Part shown: positions 1 to 7,428 of the stretch, piece after piece
Layout: the number at the start of each line of letters is the position of its first letter
How positions within the stretch are numbered: position 1 is the stretch's first letter
Assembly (NCBI GenBank): GCA_946628545.1
Contig: CAMOWU010000023.1
Location: 1 to 38,319 of the forward strand
Direction of reading: 5' to 3'
Source: an uncultured Bacteroides sp.
GTDB lineage: Bacteria; Bacteroidota; Bacteroidia; Bacteroidales; Bacteroidaceae
Length of the DNA: 38,319 nucleotides
Translations under genes and position numbers: made by a program
Notes under the pieces: generated by a model
What the model saw: only the letters and a program-made list of their open reading frames with translations
What the model was told of the DNA's origin: nothing
Database searches by the model: none

Positions 1-37
1 TGTTTTTATGATTCTCTGCCATACGACACTGAGAAAT

Positions 38-60
38 CCTAATGACCGATTTGGGATAAA
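38..60 (+). repeat. Copy 1 of a dispersed 23-bp intergenic motif
   Basis: This 23-bp stretch, with core TGACCGATTTGG, recurs at 7199-7221 with one mismatch. Both copies lie about 20 bases beyond the terminator of a minus-strand gene for an exported protein. The core also occurs inverted at 6608-6619. Its function is unknown. Confidence 0.6.
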
Positions 61-76
61 AATAGGAGAATCCCTC

Positions 77-117
77 AAAAAAAGGAACGGGGTGCGTCGA
101 ATTCGGCGCACCCCGTT
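77..117 (-). terminator. Intrinsic terminator of the 158-2287 gene
   Basis: A perfect 11-bp GC-rich stem (86-96 pairing with 107-117) surrounds a short loop containing an EcoRI-like palindrome. On the minus strand it is followed by CC and a run of seven T (77-83). It lies 41 bases past the stop codon of the minus-strand gene. Confidence 0.85.
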
Positions 118-157
118 GTCTTTACAGTCTGACGCGATACATCGCGTAGCTTATGGA

Positions 158-2287
158 TTATTTCACGATGTGCTTCTTGCCGTTCATGATGTACATACCC
201 TTCTGCAAGCCGTTGAGAGAAGCATTGCGGCGAACGATGCGGCCGTCGATAGTATATACATTGCCGTTGATTGACTTAGCCACCTCAATCTGGTTGATGC
301 TGTCGGGCAGGTCGTCGTAAGTATATACGTCGATATTGTGCAAGTATCCAGAGTTAGGCACGTCGAAAGTGAACACACCATCCACATTGTCGTTTCTGGT
401 GATGGTGGTGTTGCCGTTGATGGTCACAGCCACATACTCGCCGTACTTCACGTTGTTGACCTGGACAGTACCCTTCGACATGAAGAAGATACCGTTGCCA
501 TTGTTGAAGAAGGCCATGGTGCTGTAGGAGGCGTGAGCGTTGTCAACTACCAGTCCGTCGAGCAGGCCTGTCTCGTCCTGTGCGTAAGCAGTGCTGATGA
601 TAGAGTCGGTAGCAACTCCGTCCTCACCTACATAGTACTCAGGAATCCATGTTCTCCAGTGGCGTGCATTGTTGCGAGAGTCGGCACCGTCCCAACCGAA
701 GTACTTCTGAACAGCCGACAGTTTGTCGGGATCCACGTCGTCGGGATAGTCACCGTTCTCCACCTGCTCAACAGTGTAGGTGGCGATGATGCTGTCGTTC
801 TCGTCGTAAAGCACGTAGTGATCAGGGATCTTACCGTTGATCATGTCAAGCACTTCCTGCGACACATTCTGGAAGTCCCAGTTGTGCTCCTCGCTCTGGT
901 TGTTGCCCATGGTCACCTTGCTCACCTGCTGTCCTTCGAGGTCGAGATCGTCCATTTCGTTGATACCATCGGTGTAGCCATCCACGCGTACTGTAGCCTT
1001 GATGGACTCTCTTGCGTCGAAAGTCTGTCCGATGCCATCAGCCTCGTACTCATACTCATTCTCGCCATCCACCTCGACGATAAATCTGTAGTCCTCACCG
1101 CAGAGTGTGTTGTTGGTCCAACCGAGTTTGTAGGTGCGCACATTGTCGTTGAAGGCGATGAGTGAGAGGGCAGGAGCGTTGAGCTGAACTTCGCCTACGG
1201 CCAACTGCAGGGTGACAATCTCAGAGAAACCACCATTGGCAGAAACAGATGCGGCAGCGATGGTCACGTAGCCGTCGCCGTCCACGTCGTCGCCATCGTC
1301 AACGATTTCATATCCGTCGGCCTCCACGAACTGGCGGTCGCCATAAGCGCCGTCGGCAGGTTTCAGCACTTTCTTATAGACGGGGATTTCTTCCACAACA
1401 ATAGGATTGCCCTCTTCGTCGAGCACCTGATTGCCTTCCTCATCGAGTTGATATACATAGTCCATGTGGTCAATCTCGTCGGTGTCCTCAGTATAGAGCG
1501 CTTCTTCGCCCTGTTCCACAACGCCCCACCAAGTGGTGCACTCAGCGCCAAGGGTGGAAACACCATGCTTGAACTCCACACCGCGGCGTGTGCCATCGAC
1601 CAAAGCCAGTTTGAGGCTTGGAGCGGAAACGAACTCATCCTCTGCTGCTGGTGTCCAGATTTGCATGCGGTAGATGTAGTTGGAGTTGTTCTTACCATTG
1701 AACTTGGCATAGAGAGAACCCGAGTTGATCACCTTGAAGTAGCGGTAGGTGTCGATCTCCTGGGCTGCCAGTTCCTGAATGGCGTGAACCTCACCAGAGA
1801 TAGGCTCCACAGTCAGTGGGTCAGCGAAGGTGTCGGCCCAACCGGTCTTGCTGTTGCAAGCGATAGAGTTCACCACGAAGCGTGTGGTGTCGTTGGTGTC
1901 GGAGATGTCGAAGGCAATGACTTGTCCCTCGCGAAGTTCGTTGACCACAATCCAACGCTCGTTGCTGGTGGATTTCAGTCCGCCGCCGGCCTCGAGAGCA
2001 ATACCGTTGTTCGGAATTTGGATAGACATGAACTCCAAGCCTTGGTTGGTCAATCTCTGTGGTACATAGCCGTTGATGGTGACCCCCGTCTGCTCCTCAC
2101 CGAATTGGAGGGCGTCGGCAGGAACGATTTCCTTGCCGTTGACAAGGCCTTCGCGGAAGTTGACGTCTTTTTCAAGACGATAGCCCATGCCGTCGAGAGT
2201 TTCATTGACATCGGTCATGGTCTGAGCATTCATAGCCATAGGAAGCGTCATGAATGCAGACAAAACGAATGAGTAAATCTTTCTCAT
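158..2287 (-). CDS. Secreted multidomain protein with T9SS-type C-terminal sorting domain
   Basis: A 709-residue exported protein of unknown function. Residues 1-21 form a signal peptide ending MAMNAQ. The last ~45 residues (a segment containing VYTIDGRIVRR, then GLQKGMYIMNGKK) match the short C-terminal domain common in Prevotella and Bacteroides proteins, resembling type A type IX secretion sorting signals. The middle is acidic and beta-rich, with an EGN/DEEGN stretch and one Asp-rich, Ca-binding-like segment (DDGDDVDGDGY). I recognise no enzymatic domain. It stands alone, with its own promoter and a strong terminator. It is probably a surface or secreted adhesin-like or matrix protein; that role is inferred from architecture only. 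Confidence 0.8.
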   Translation of the reverse strand: MRKIYSFVLSAFMTLPMAMNAQTMTDVNETLDGMGYRLEKDVNFREGLVNGKEIVPADALQFGEEQTGVTINGYVPQRLTNQGLEFMSIQIPNNGIALEAGGGLKSTSNERWIVVNELREGQVIAFDISDTNDTTRFVVNSIACNSKTGWADTFADPLTVEPISGEVHAIQELAAQEIDTYRYFKVINSGSLYAKFNGKNNSNYIYRMQIWTPAAEDEFVSAPSLKLALVDGTRRGVEFKHGVSTLGAECTTWWGVVEQGEEALYTEDTDEIDHMDYVYQLDEEGNQVLDEEGNPIVVEEIPVYKKVLKPADGAYGDRQFVEADGYEIVDDGDDVDGDGYVTIAAASVSANGGFSEIVTLQLAVGEVQLNAPALSLIAFNDNVRTYKLGWTNNTLCGEDYRFIVEVDGENEYEYEADGIGQTFDARESIKATVRVDGYTDGINEMDDLDLEGQQVSKVTMGNNQSEEHNWDFQNVSQEVLDMINGKIPDHYVLYDENDSIIATYTVEQVENGDYPDDVDPDKLSAVQKYFGWDGADSRNNARHWRTWIPEYYVGEDGVATDSIISTAYAQDETGLLDGLVVDNAHASYSTMAFFNNGNGIFFMSKGTVQVNNVKYGEYVAVTINGNTTITRNDNVDGVFTFDVPNSGYLHNIDVYTYDDLPDSINQIEVAKSINGNVYTIDGRIVRRNASLNGLQKGMYIMNGKKHIVK

Positions 2288-2359
2288 GCTGTAATGGATT
2301 AATGGGTTAAGTAATAATTAGTGATAGTTGATTTATTGCTTGATATTTACTTCAAAGTG

Positions 2360-2392
2360 CAAAGTTAGTAATAAAAAACGAAAACAAACAAA
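2360..2392 (-). promoter_or_regulatory. Bacteroidetes-type promoter for the 158-2287 gene
   Basis: On the minus strand TAACTTTG (2360-2367) fits the Bacteroidetes -7 consensus TAnnTTTG. TTTG boxes at 2385-2388 and 2389-2392 lie 17 and 21 bases upstream, bracketing the usual spacing. The leader would be about 65 nt. Confidence 0.65.
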
Positions 2393-2442
2393 AAAAAGGG
2401 ATAATGTTTGTTTTGGATAAAATAGTGTCATGTAGGCATAGT

Positions 2443-3405
2443 TTACAGTGCCAAACGAAATCCCAGGTAATTATGTTTTGTGTCAGGGGCTTCATCTATG
2501 CGTTCTGACACGCGGCAATCCCACTCTCGACAAAACAAACCTCCTCCTCTGTTCATGTGTGAGTCAAAGATGGTCGTGTCGTTGAAGGAAGTATCGACTG
2601 AAGGATTGTAGTAATAGAACTTGTCATCACACCATTCCCGCACATTGCCACTCATATCATACAATCCCAGTTCATTAGGACGTTTCGTGCCTATAGGATG
2701 GGTCATGAAATTGCTATTGTCGAAATACCAACCTACTTCGTTCAGTGTATCGCTGCCGCTGTAGCAATAATGTCGGCTCTCGTTCCCGCCTCGGGCGGCA
2801 AATTCCCATTCCGCTTCTTTGGGCAACCTGAAAGAGCGGTGGGTGAGATTATTCAGCCGTTGGATGAACTGCTGGCAGTCGTTCCAACTCACTTTCTCCA
2901 CGGGTAGGTTCGCACCTATATGTTTCGATGGATTGTTGCCCATGACGGCTTCCCACAGTTCCTGAGTCACTTCGGTCTCGCCTATCATGTAGTCAGGCAA
3001 AGTCACTTCGTGGGCTGGCATTTCCCATTCAAAGACTTCATCCGCCAGTTCGTCTTCGGCTCCCATCTGGAATGTGCCGCCCTTCACTCTGATCATCTTG
3101 AATGTCACACCTGCGACCTGAAATATTTCAGAGGGTAGGGGATAATGTGCAGATGAAAGTTGGGTTTGTGCATCATCAGCCTTCAAGATGCTTTCACTCC
3201 TTGGGTGAGATGCTTTGAGAGAATCCGCGGTGAAAACGTTGGCTGAAGGTCTGTGTGTGTTGTCAGTGAGTACGCTGTTTTGTGAAGTGTCTTCTTTGCT
3301 CGCCAGCAAATGAGAAGCCAACCCCATCACCACGATTGCAAAACTGAGTAGCAGTGCGGCGATGAGTGGTTTGAGGTGCTTTCGGAGAAAGTGGGATGGC
3401 TTCAT
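2443..3405 (-). CDS. Membrane-anchored formylglycine-generating-enzyme (SUMF1/FGE-sulfatase) family protein
   Basis: A 320-residue protein with one N-terminal membrane segment (about residues 13-35), a Ser/Thr-rich linker to about residue 95, and an FGE-sulfatase domain (about 100-320). Family hallmarks seen are GGTFQMG, ETEVTQELWEAVMG, PVEKVSWNDC, RLPKEAEWEFAARGG, LYDMSGNVREWCDD and a terminal LGFRL. Many Bacteroidetes members are non-catalytic (for example GldK of T9SS). Here two cysteines, C292 and C297 in GGGLFCREWDC, have the same spacing as the catalytic pair C336/C341 of human FGE, so catalysis is possible. No sulfatase gene lies nearby. The domain probably faces the periplasm; the substrate is unknown. 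Confidence 0.85.
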   Translation of the reverse strand: MKPSHFLRKHLKPLIAALLLSFAIVVMGLASHLLASKEDTSQNSVLTDNTHRPSANVFTADSLKASHPRSESILKADDAQTQLSSAHYPLPSEIFQVAGVTFKMIRVKGGTFQMGAEDELADEVFEWEMPAHEVTLPDYMIGETEVTQELWEAVMGNNPSKHIGANLPVEKVSWNDCQQFIQRLNNLTHRSFRLPKEAEWEFAARGGNESRHYCYSGSDTLNEVGWYFDNSNFMTHPIGTKRPNELGLYDMSGNVREWCDDKFYYYNPSVDTSFNDTTIFDSHMNRGGGLFCREWDCRVSERIDEAPDTKHNYLGFRLAL

Positions 3406-3423
3406 TTGCTACGAAAAAAACAA

Positions 3424-3455
3424 TAAAACTCCGAAAGATGACTTCCGGAGTTTTT
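3424..3455 (-). terminator. Intrinsic terminator of the 3472-4182 gene
   Basis: An inverted repeat (3425-3433 with 3446-3454, stem AAAACTCCG) lies just past the stop codon of the minus-strand barrel gene. It is AT-flanked on both sides and so could act in both directions. Confidence 0.65.
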
Positions 3456-3471
3456 CATGTATTGTAAATGT

Positions 3472-4182
3472 TTAGAATACAGCCTGTACTCCGAAGGAGA
3501 TGCCCGTGAAATCGAGTCCAGGTGCATACTTCTCTCTCAGTTGGCGACATGGCGACCATTTGCCATAGAGGGCGATGTCTTCGTGGCCAAAGAGCAGTTT
3601 GAGGTCGGCTGTGACCACAGACTGGCGCAATCCGTTGGAGCTTGTTGTCACACGCTCACCACGGTCGTTAGAGAATTTGGTGTAGATGCTGCCGTGGAGG
3701 TTGAAGTTGACCACTGGACCGAATGCCACAAACCAAGGCTCGGAGAACTGATACTCGAGCAGCAGTGGCAGGGTGATGCTGAAGATCTTCATGCGCGAGT
3801 AGTCCACACAGCCTTTGCCCAATTCAGAATTGAGGTATTTGGGCTGTCCTATCACTACGTGTCCTGTGGAGTAGTCCTTGATGAATGCACGGTCGTCTTT
3901 GGTCATGCGATAGTTTTTCCAGTTGAAACCCAGGTTGAGGTGGAATTTGAGTTTGTCGCTGAGAGTGGGGTCCCAAATCGGGAGTTCAAAGCCGATTTCC
4001 ATGGATTTGCCAATGTTGTTGCTCATAGCATCCGGCATGCCCAGACCTGCCACATAGCCTACATAAAAACCAGCCAAGGAACGGTCTTTCCACTCAGTAA
4101 TTTCATCCTCAACACTGTTCTGTGCCATCATGTTGATACACGATGCCAGCACGAAAGCTAAAGTAAAAAATCTTTTCTTCAT
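3472..4182 (-). CDS. Outer-membrane beta-barrel protein (PorT-like family)
   Basis: A 236-residue protein with a signal peptide (residues 1-20, ending INMMAQ) followed by alternating amphipathic strands and a C-terminal aromatic residue (FGVQAVF), as expected for a small outer-membrane barrel. Strand-like segments include AGFYVGYVAGLGM, LKFHLNLGFNWKNY, ITLPLLLEYQF and WFVAFGPVVNFNL. The 'LPLLLEYQF...FVAFGPVVNFNL' pattern is typical of the outer membrane beta-barrel/PorT domain in Bacteroidetes. It has its own promoter and terminator. The physiological role is unknown. It resembles the barrel at 7429-8163 in architecture, and both are minus-strand genes. Confidence 0.8.
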   Translation of the reverse strand: MKKRFFTLAFVLASCINMMAQNSVEDEITEWKDRSLAGFYVGYVAGLGMPDAMSNNIGKSMEIGFELPIWDPTLSDKLKFHLNLGFNWKNYRMTKDDRAFIKDYSTGHVVIGQPKYLNSELGKGCVDYSRMKIFSITLPLLLEYQFSEPWFVAFGPVVNFNLHGSIYTKFSNDRGERVTTSSNGLRQSVVTADLKLLFGHEDIALYGKWSPCRQLREKYAPGLDFTGISFGVQAVF

Positions 4183-4216
4183 TATGTGAAAAATATTAAA
4201 ATGTGTTTACAAAATA

Positions 4217-4224
4217 CAAAATTA
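4217..4224 (-). promoter_or_regulatory. -7 promoter element for the 3472-4182 gene
   Basis: TAATTTTG on the minus strand matches TAnnTTTG and would give a leader of about 30 nt. I see no clear -33 TTTG. Confidence 0.5.
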
Positions 4225-4346
4225 CTATTTTTTACTTGAATAATTGCATTTATGACATGCTTTTTGGAATTATTTTGCTACATTATCATCCACTATTGTG
4301 AATTTGAGTTTTTTTTTGTATTTTTGCTTTCAAAAATAATTATGCT

Positions 4347-4478
4347 ATGACAGAGAGACGCTATCCAATAGGTATTCAGACTTTCTCTGAGATGATCCGT
4401 GGCGGATATGTGTATGTCGATAAGACCGACTTGATGTGGCAGCTGGCACATTATGCCAAGTATATCTTTAACTCTTAA
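4347..4478 (+). pseudogene. Truncated AAA-ATPase-like gene (N-terminal remnant)
   Basis: An open frame of 43 codons begins MTERRYPIGIQTFSEM and continues with GGYVYVDKTDLMWQL, then ends in a stop just after KYIFNS. This is the conserved N-terminus of the AAA-ATPase-like/PD-(D/E)XK nuclease proteins that are highly repeated in Bacteroidetes. In those proteins the next residues form the RPRRFGKS Walker A loop. Everything from that loop onward is missing, and the methyltransferase gene begins 12 bases after the stop. A promoter-like TATTTTTG (4319-4326) is retained upstream, so the remnant's promoter may now drive the methyltransferase. Intact family members are about 500 residues or longer. Confidence 0.75.
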
Positions 4479-4489
4479 CCCAATTACGG

Positions 4490-5302
4490 ATGTTTACAGA
4501 CAACTTTATATCGAGCCTTCAAAACCATCGCGTCAAGAAACTGCTTCTGCTTCAACAAAAATCCTCTGAACGCAGACGCGAAGGACTGTTTGTTGTGGAA
4601 GGACAACGTGAGATACAGCATTGCTTGGAAGGTCGTTATGTCTTTGAAGCGCTCTATTGCTGCCCTGACTATATAGGCGAGGAAGCGCGGGCATTGCTCC
4701 AACAAATGGACTCTGGCGTCCGGCGTTTTGAAGTGACCAAAGAAGTGTATGAGAAGATCGCCTACCGCGGTTCGACTGAAGGTATGATGGCTGAGGTGAG
4801 GATACCTCATCGCGTGCTCGACGACCTCCATCTTGGTGATTGTCCGCTGATTGTCGTCTTAGAGCGTGTGGAGAAACCAGGCAACCTAGGTGCGGTGTTG
4901 CGCAGTGCCGATGCTGCAGGAGCGGATGCCGTCATCGTCTGCGACCCGCTCACCGACCTCTACAACCCCAATCTCATTCGCAGTTCCATCGGTGCCATCT
5001 TCACCGTGCCAAGTGTGGCGTGCACCACTGAGGAGTGCATCGCATACCTCAAGGCGCATGGCATCAGCATACTCACCGCCCAGCTCCAGGACTCCTCACT
5101 TTACTATGACACCGACATGAGAGGAGCCACCGCCATCGTCATGGGAACGGAATCTACGGGTCTGACAACAAAATGGCGTGAGGCAGCCGATGCCCACATC
5201 CGTATCCCTATGCTCGGACGGCTCGACTCCCTCAATGTGTCTGTCAGTGCAGCCATCCTGCTCTTTGAGGCCGTCAGGCAACGACATGGGGGGAATAGGT
5301 GA
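4490..5302 (+). CDS. TrmH/SpoU-family RNA 2'-O-methyltransferase
   Basis: A 270-residue SPOUT methyltransferase that transfers a methyl group from S-adenosylmethionine to a ribose 2'-OH of rRNA or tRNA. An N-terminal substrate-binding domain (about 1-105, with 'GLFVVEGQREIQHCL') precedes the knotted SpoU domain. The SpoU motifs are all present: motif 1 'ERVEKPGNLGAVLRSADAAG', motif 2 'IVMGTESTGL', and motif 3 'IPMLGRLDSLNVSVSAAILL'. Length and layout fit the RlmB/TsnR-like group, but the exact nucleotide target cannot be told from sequence. It directly follows the AAA-ATPase-like remnant and may use that gene's promoter. Confidence 0.9.
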   Translation: MFTDNFISSLQNHRVKKLLLLQQKSSERRREGLFVVEGQREIQHCLEGRYVFEALYCCPDYIGEEARALLQQMDSGVRRFEVTKEVYEKIAYRGSTEGMMAEVRIPHRVLDDLHLGDCPLIVVLERVEKPGNLGAVLRSADAAGADAVIVCDPLTDLYNPNLIRSSIGAIFTVPSVACTTEECIAYLKAHGISILTAQLQDSSLYYDTDMRGATAIVMGTESTGLTTKWREAADAHIRIPMLGRLDSLNVSVSAAILLFEAVRQRHGGNR

Positions 5303-5355
5303 AAGATTCCAGTGTTTTTACACCCCGTCGTGCGTATTTATCCAAAATAATGTTT

Positions 5356-5363
5356 TAACTTTG
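5356..5363 (+). promoter_or_regulatory. -7 promoter element for the flavodiiron gene
   Basis: TAACTTTG matches the Bacteroidetes TAnnTTTG box and would give a leader of about 70 nt. No matching -33 TTTG is evident. Confidence 0.55.
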
Positions 5364-5438
5364 CATCTACAATAATTGGATGCTATTATCGTGTTCCAAG
5401 CTTGAGTAATCATTAAAAAATAAAACAATTCATACATC

Positions 5439-6605
5439 ATGGCAAAATTGAATGTGGCTCCACAGATCTACCATATAGGAGCCAACGACACAGACCTCGA
5501 CTTCTTCGAGGGACAGTACATCGTGCCTGAGGGCATGTCGTACAACTCTTACGTGATCGACGACGGGCAAATCGCCATCCTCGACACCATCGACGAACGC
5601 AAGACACAGGAGTGGATTGAGAAACTCGATGAGGTGCTCGACGGACGTCAGCCCGACTACCTCATCGTGCAACATCTCGAACCCGATCACTCTGCCAATA
5701 TCAAATACCTTGTGGAGCGTTTTCCTGAATGCAAGGTTGTGTGCACCGCCAAGTGCGCCAGCATGATCCCCCAGTTCTTCGACCTCAATCTCGAAGGACG
5801 CATCCAGACGGTGAAGGAAGGCGACACTCTTGCTGTGGGCAGCCATATCCTTCAGTTCGTTCTAGCTCCCATGGTGCACTGGCCTGAAGTGATGGTCAGC
5901 TACGACCAGACAGCTAAGGTTCTCTTCTCTGCCGACGCTTTCGGCAAATTCGGGTATTATGATGAAGGTCTCGACGACTGGGACTGCGAGGCGCGTCGCT
6001 ACTACTTCAATATCTGTGGCAAGTATGGCGTGCAGGTGCAGAACCTGCTTAAGAAGGCCGCCAAACTCGACATCCAGACCATACTGCCTCTGCACGGTCC
6101 CTTCCTCACAGGCGACCTCTCGCACTTCATCCAGCAGTACGACACCTGGAGCAAGTACGAACCAGAGACCGACGGCATTTTCATCGCTTATTGCTCGCTT
6201 CACGGCAACACTGCACAGGCCGCACAGTGCTTGGCTGACATTCTGGCCAAGAAAACCGACAAGAAAATCAGCATAGCCGATCTTGTGCGTTCTGACCTTG
6301 CCGAAGATGTGGAAGATGCTTTCCGCTACAGCAACATGGTGCTCGCTGCGCCTACCTACGATGCAGGTGTGATGCCCATCATGGCCGACTTCCTCTCTCA
6401 CCTCAAGGCCAAGGCATATCAGAACCGTCGTGTAGCCATCATTGAAAATGGATCATGGGCTCCTATGGCTGCCAAACGCATCACTGAGGAACTGCAGCAG
6501 ATGAAGAACATCACCATCATCGACAAAGTCGTTTCGATACGTTCTACGGTGAAGCCAGAAACTGTAGCCGCATTGGAAGAACTCGCAGATGAATTGCTGA
6601 AATAA
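5439..6605 (+). CDS. Flavodiiron protein (A-type flavoprotein, O2/NO reductase)
   Basis: A 388-residue soluble enzyme of the FprA/ROO family, which reduces O2 to water and/or NO to N2O and so protects anaerobes. The N-terminal metallo-beta-lactamase-like domain (about 1-245) has a complete di-iron ligand set: H79, E81, D83 and H84 (HLEPDH), H147 (APMVHWPE), D166 (FSADAFG) and H219 (LPLHGPF). The C-terminal flavodoxin domain (about 247-388) begins IFIAYCSLHGNTAQAA, which is the FMN phosphate loop, and contains the 'APTYDAGVMP' and 'ENGSWAP' loops. There is no fused rubredoxin or flavin reductase domain, so separate electron donors are needed. It is a single-gene unit. Confidence 0.93.
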   Translation: MAKLNVAPQIYHIGANDTDLDFFEGQYIVPEGMSYNSYVIDDGQIAILDTIDERKTQEWIEKLDEVLDGRQPDYLIVQHLEPDHSANIKYLVERFPECKVVCTAKCASMIPQFFDLNLEGRIQTVKEGDTLAVGSHILQFVLAPMVHWPEVMVSYDQTAKVLFSADAFGKFGYYDEGLDDWDCEARRYYFNICGKYGVQVQNLLKKAAKLDIQTILPLHGPFLTGDLSHFIQQYDTWSKYEPETDGIFIAYCSLHGNTAQAAQCLADILAKKTDKKISIADLVRSDLAEDVEDAFRYSNMVLAAPTYDAGVMPIMADFLSHLKAKAYQNRRVAIIENGSWAPMAAKRITEELQQMKNITIIDKVVSIRSTVKPETVAALEELADELLK

Positions 6606-6673
6606 CCCCAAATCGGTCAAGTTCTTTTGTATGAACACGAAACGCAAGTTCGGCAAAGCCAATAAGCCGAATG

Positions 6674-7031
6674 GCGAATTGGCATGCTGAAGCATGCGCC
6701 ATGCATACCCCACGTTGCACAGTAGGAGGTTCGGCATTCCTGCCGAACACTATCATAAGTCTTTCTTGACGAACAGCATGATTAGGCTTTCTATTTCAAA
6801 TCTATTGTGCGGCAGGAATGCCGCACCTCCTACAATTGCGAATTGGCATGCTGAAGCATGCGCCATGCATACCCCACGTTGCACAGTAGGAGGTTCGGCA
6901 TTCCTGCCGAACACTATCATAAGCCTTTCTTGACGAACAGCATGATTAGGCTTTCTGTTTCAAATCTAATGTGCGGCAGGAATGCCGCACCTCCTACAAT
7001 TGCGAACTGACATGCTGAAGCATGCTTCCAT
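6674..7031. repeat. 164-bp tandem duplication with REP/BIME-like hairpins
   Basis: Unit 1 (6674-6837) and unit 2 (6838-7001) are near-identical, and a third copy starts at 7002 and breaks off near 7031. Each full unit has three hairpins: GCATGC-TGAA-GCATGC near its start; GTTCGGCA-TTCC-TGCCGAAC (6729-6748 and 6893-6912); and GTGCGGCA-GGAA-TGCCGCAC (6807-6826 and 6971-6990). The last two, with flanking AGGAGG and CCTCCT, are inverted versions of each other. Their stem differences are paired, so both stems are kept. This is the layout of bacterial interspersed mosaic elements. Confidence 0.9.
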
Positions 7032-7198
7032 GCGGATGAAGAAGCAATGATGGCTGGCCTTTATCATTCTTTGATTCGTGATGATTCTGACCGCTTTGCG
7101 GTCACTCTATTCGTAATATTTGTGAGATTCGTGTTCGCAAGAAAAAACGAGTATTGACTCCGTCGAACTTGAATTTCTTTAGTTCATGTGTAGTACAG

Positions 7199-7221
7199 CC
7201 TAATGACCGATTTGGAATAAA
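7199..7221 (+). repeat. Copy 2 of the dispersed 23-bp intergenic motif
   Basis: Matches 38-60 at 22 of 23 positions, and again lies about 20 bases from the T-run end of a minus-strand terminator. Confidence 0.6.
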
Positions 7222-7240
7222 ACATCGCAATACGCTCCAC

Positions 7241-7279
7241 AAAAAAAACGGATGGCAAATCATTGTCATCCGTTTTTTT
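7241..7279 (-). terminator. Intrinsic terminator downstream of the 7429-8163 gene
   Basis: The stem is AAAAAAACGGATG (about 7242-7254) with CATCCGTTTTTTT (7267-7279), extended by three more pairs around a six-base loop. A- and T-runs on either side mean it can work in both directions. It is the first strong terminator past the minus-strand barrel gene. Confidence 0.75.
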
Positions 7280-7297
7280 GTATCCTTCATTGATCCT

Positions 7298-7377
7298 GCC
7301 CTTACAGGGCGCAGATAGTTTGTGTTGCATATTCCCAGGGCGTTGCCCTGGGCTTAGCGATGTTGCCCTTTCAGGGC
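7298..7377. repeat. Cluster of three GCCCT/AGGGC palindromes
   Basis: Three hairpins lie in series: GCCCTTACAGGGC (7298-7310), CCCAGGGCGTTGCCCTGGG (7334-7352) and GCCCTTTCAGGGC (7365-7377). None is followed by a T-run, so they look like REP-type elements rather than terminators. Confidence 0.7.
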
Positions 7378-7382
7378 GATTC

Positions 7383-7427
7383 GTCTAATGTCTAAAGTCT
7401 AACGCCTAAAGTCTAAACCTAAAGTCT
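7383..7427. repeat. 7-bp periodic array (GTCTAAA)
   Basis: About six tandem units of consensus GTCTAAA with variants GTCTAAT, GTCTAAC and GCCTAAA; one later unit is a base short. It abuts the stop codon of the minus-strand gene at 7429. Confidence 0.8.
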
Positions 7428-7428
7428 T

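Larger units (their letters stand above)
6606..7428. other. Gene-free, repeat-packed intergenic region
   Basis: 823 bp without a convincing gene. From left to right it holds an inverted copy of a dispersed motif core (6608-6619), a 164-bp tandem duplication containing REP-like hairpins (6674-7031), unassigned AT-rich sequence, a direct copy of the dispersed motif (7199-7221), a terminator (7241-7279), a cluster of GCCCT palindromes (7298-7377) and a 7-bp periodic array (7383-7427). The short frames inside it are made of repeat sequence. Confidence 0.8.

Noticed and set aside
338-2272. Two long plus-strand frames (338-1165 and 1448-2272) opposite the secreted T9SS-type protein
   Set aside because: The minus-strand gene has a signal peptide, sorting domain, promoter and terminator; the plus frames have none of these.
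6694-6933. Small open frames in the 6.6-7.0 kb repeat region
   Set aside because: They are translations of the 164-bp tandem repeat itself and repeat the same peptide.
7102-7290. 62-codon minus-strand frame
   Set aside because: It runs through a terminator and a dispersed intergenic motif and has no recognisable domain.
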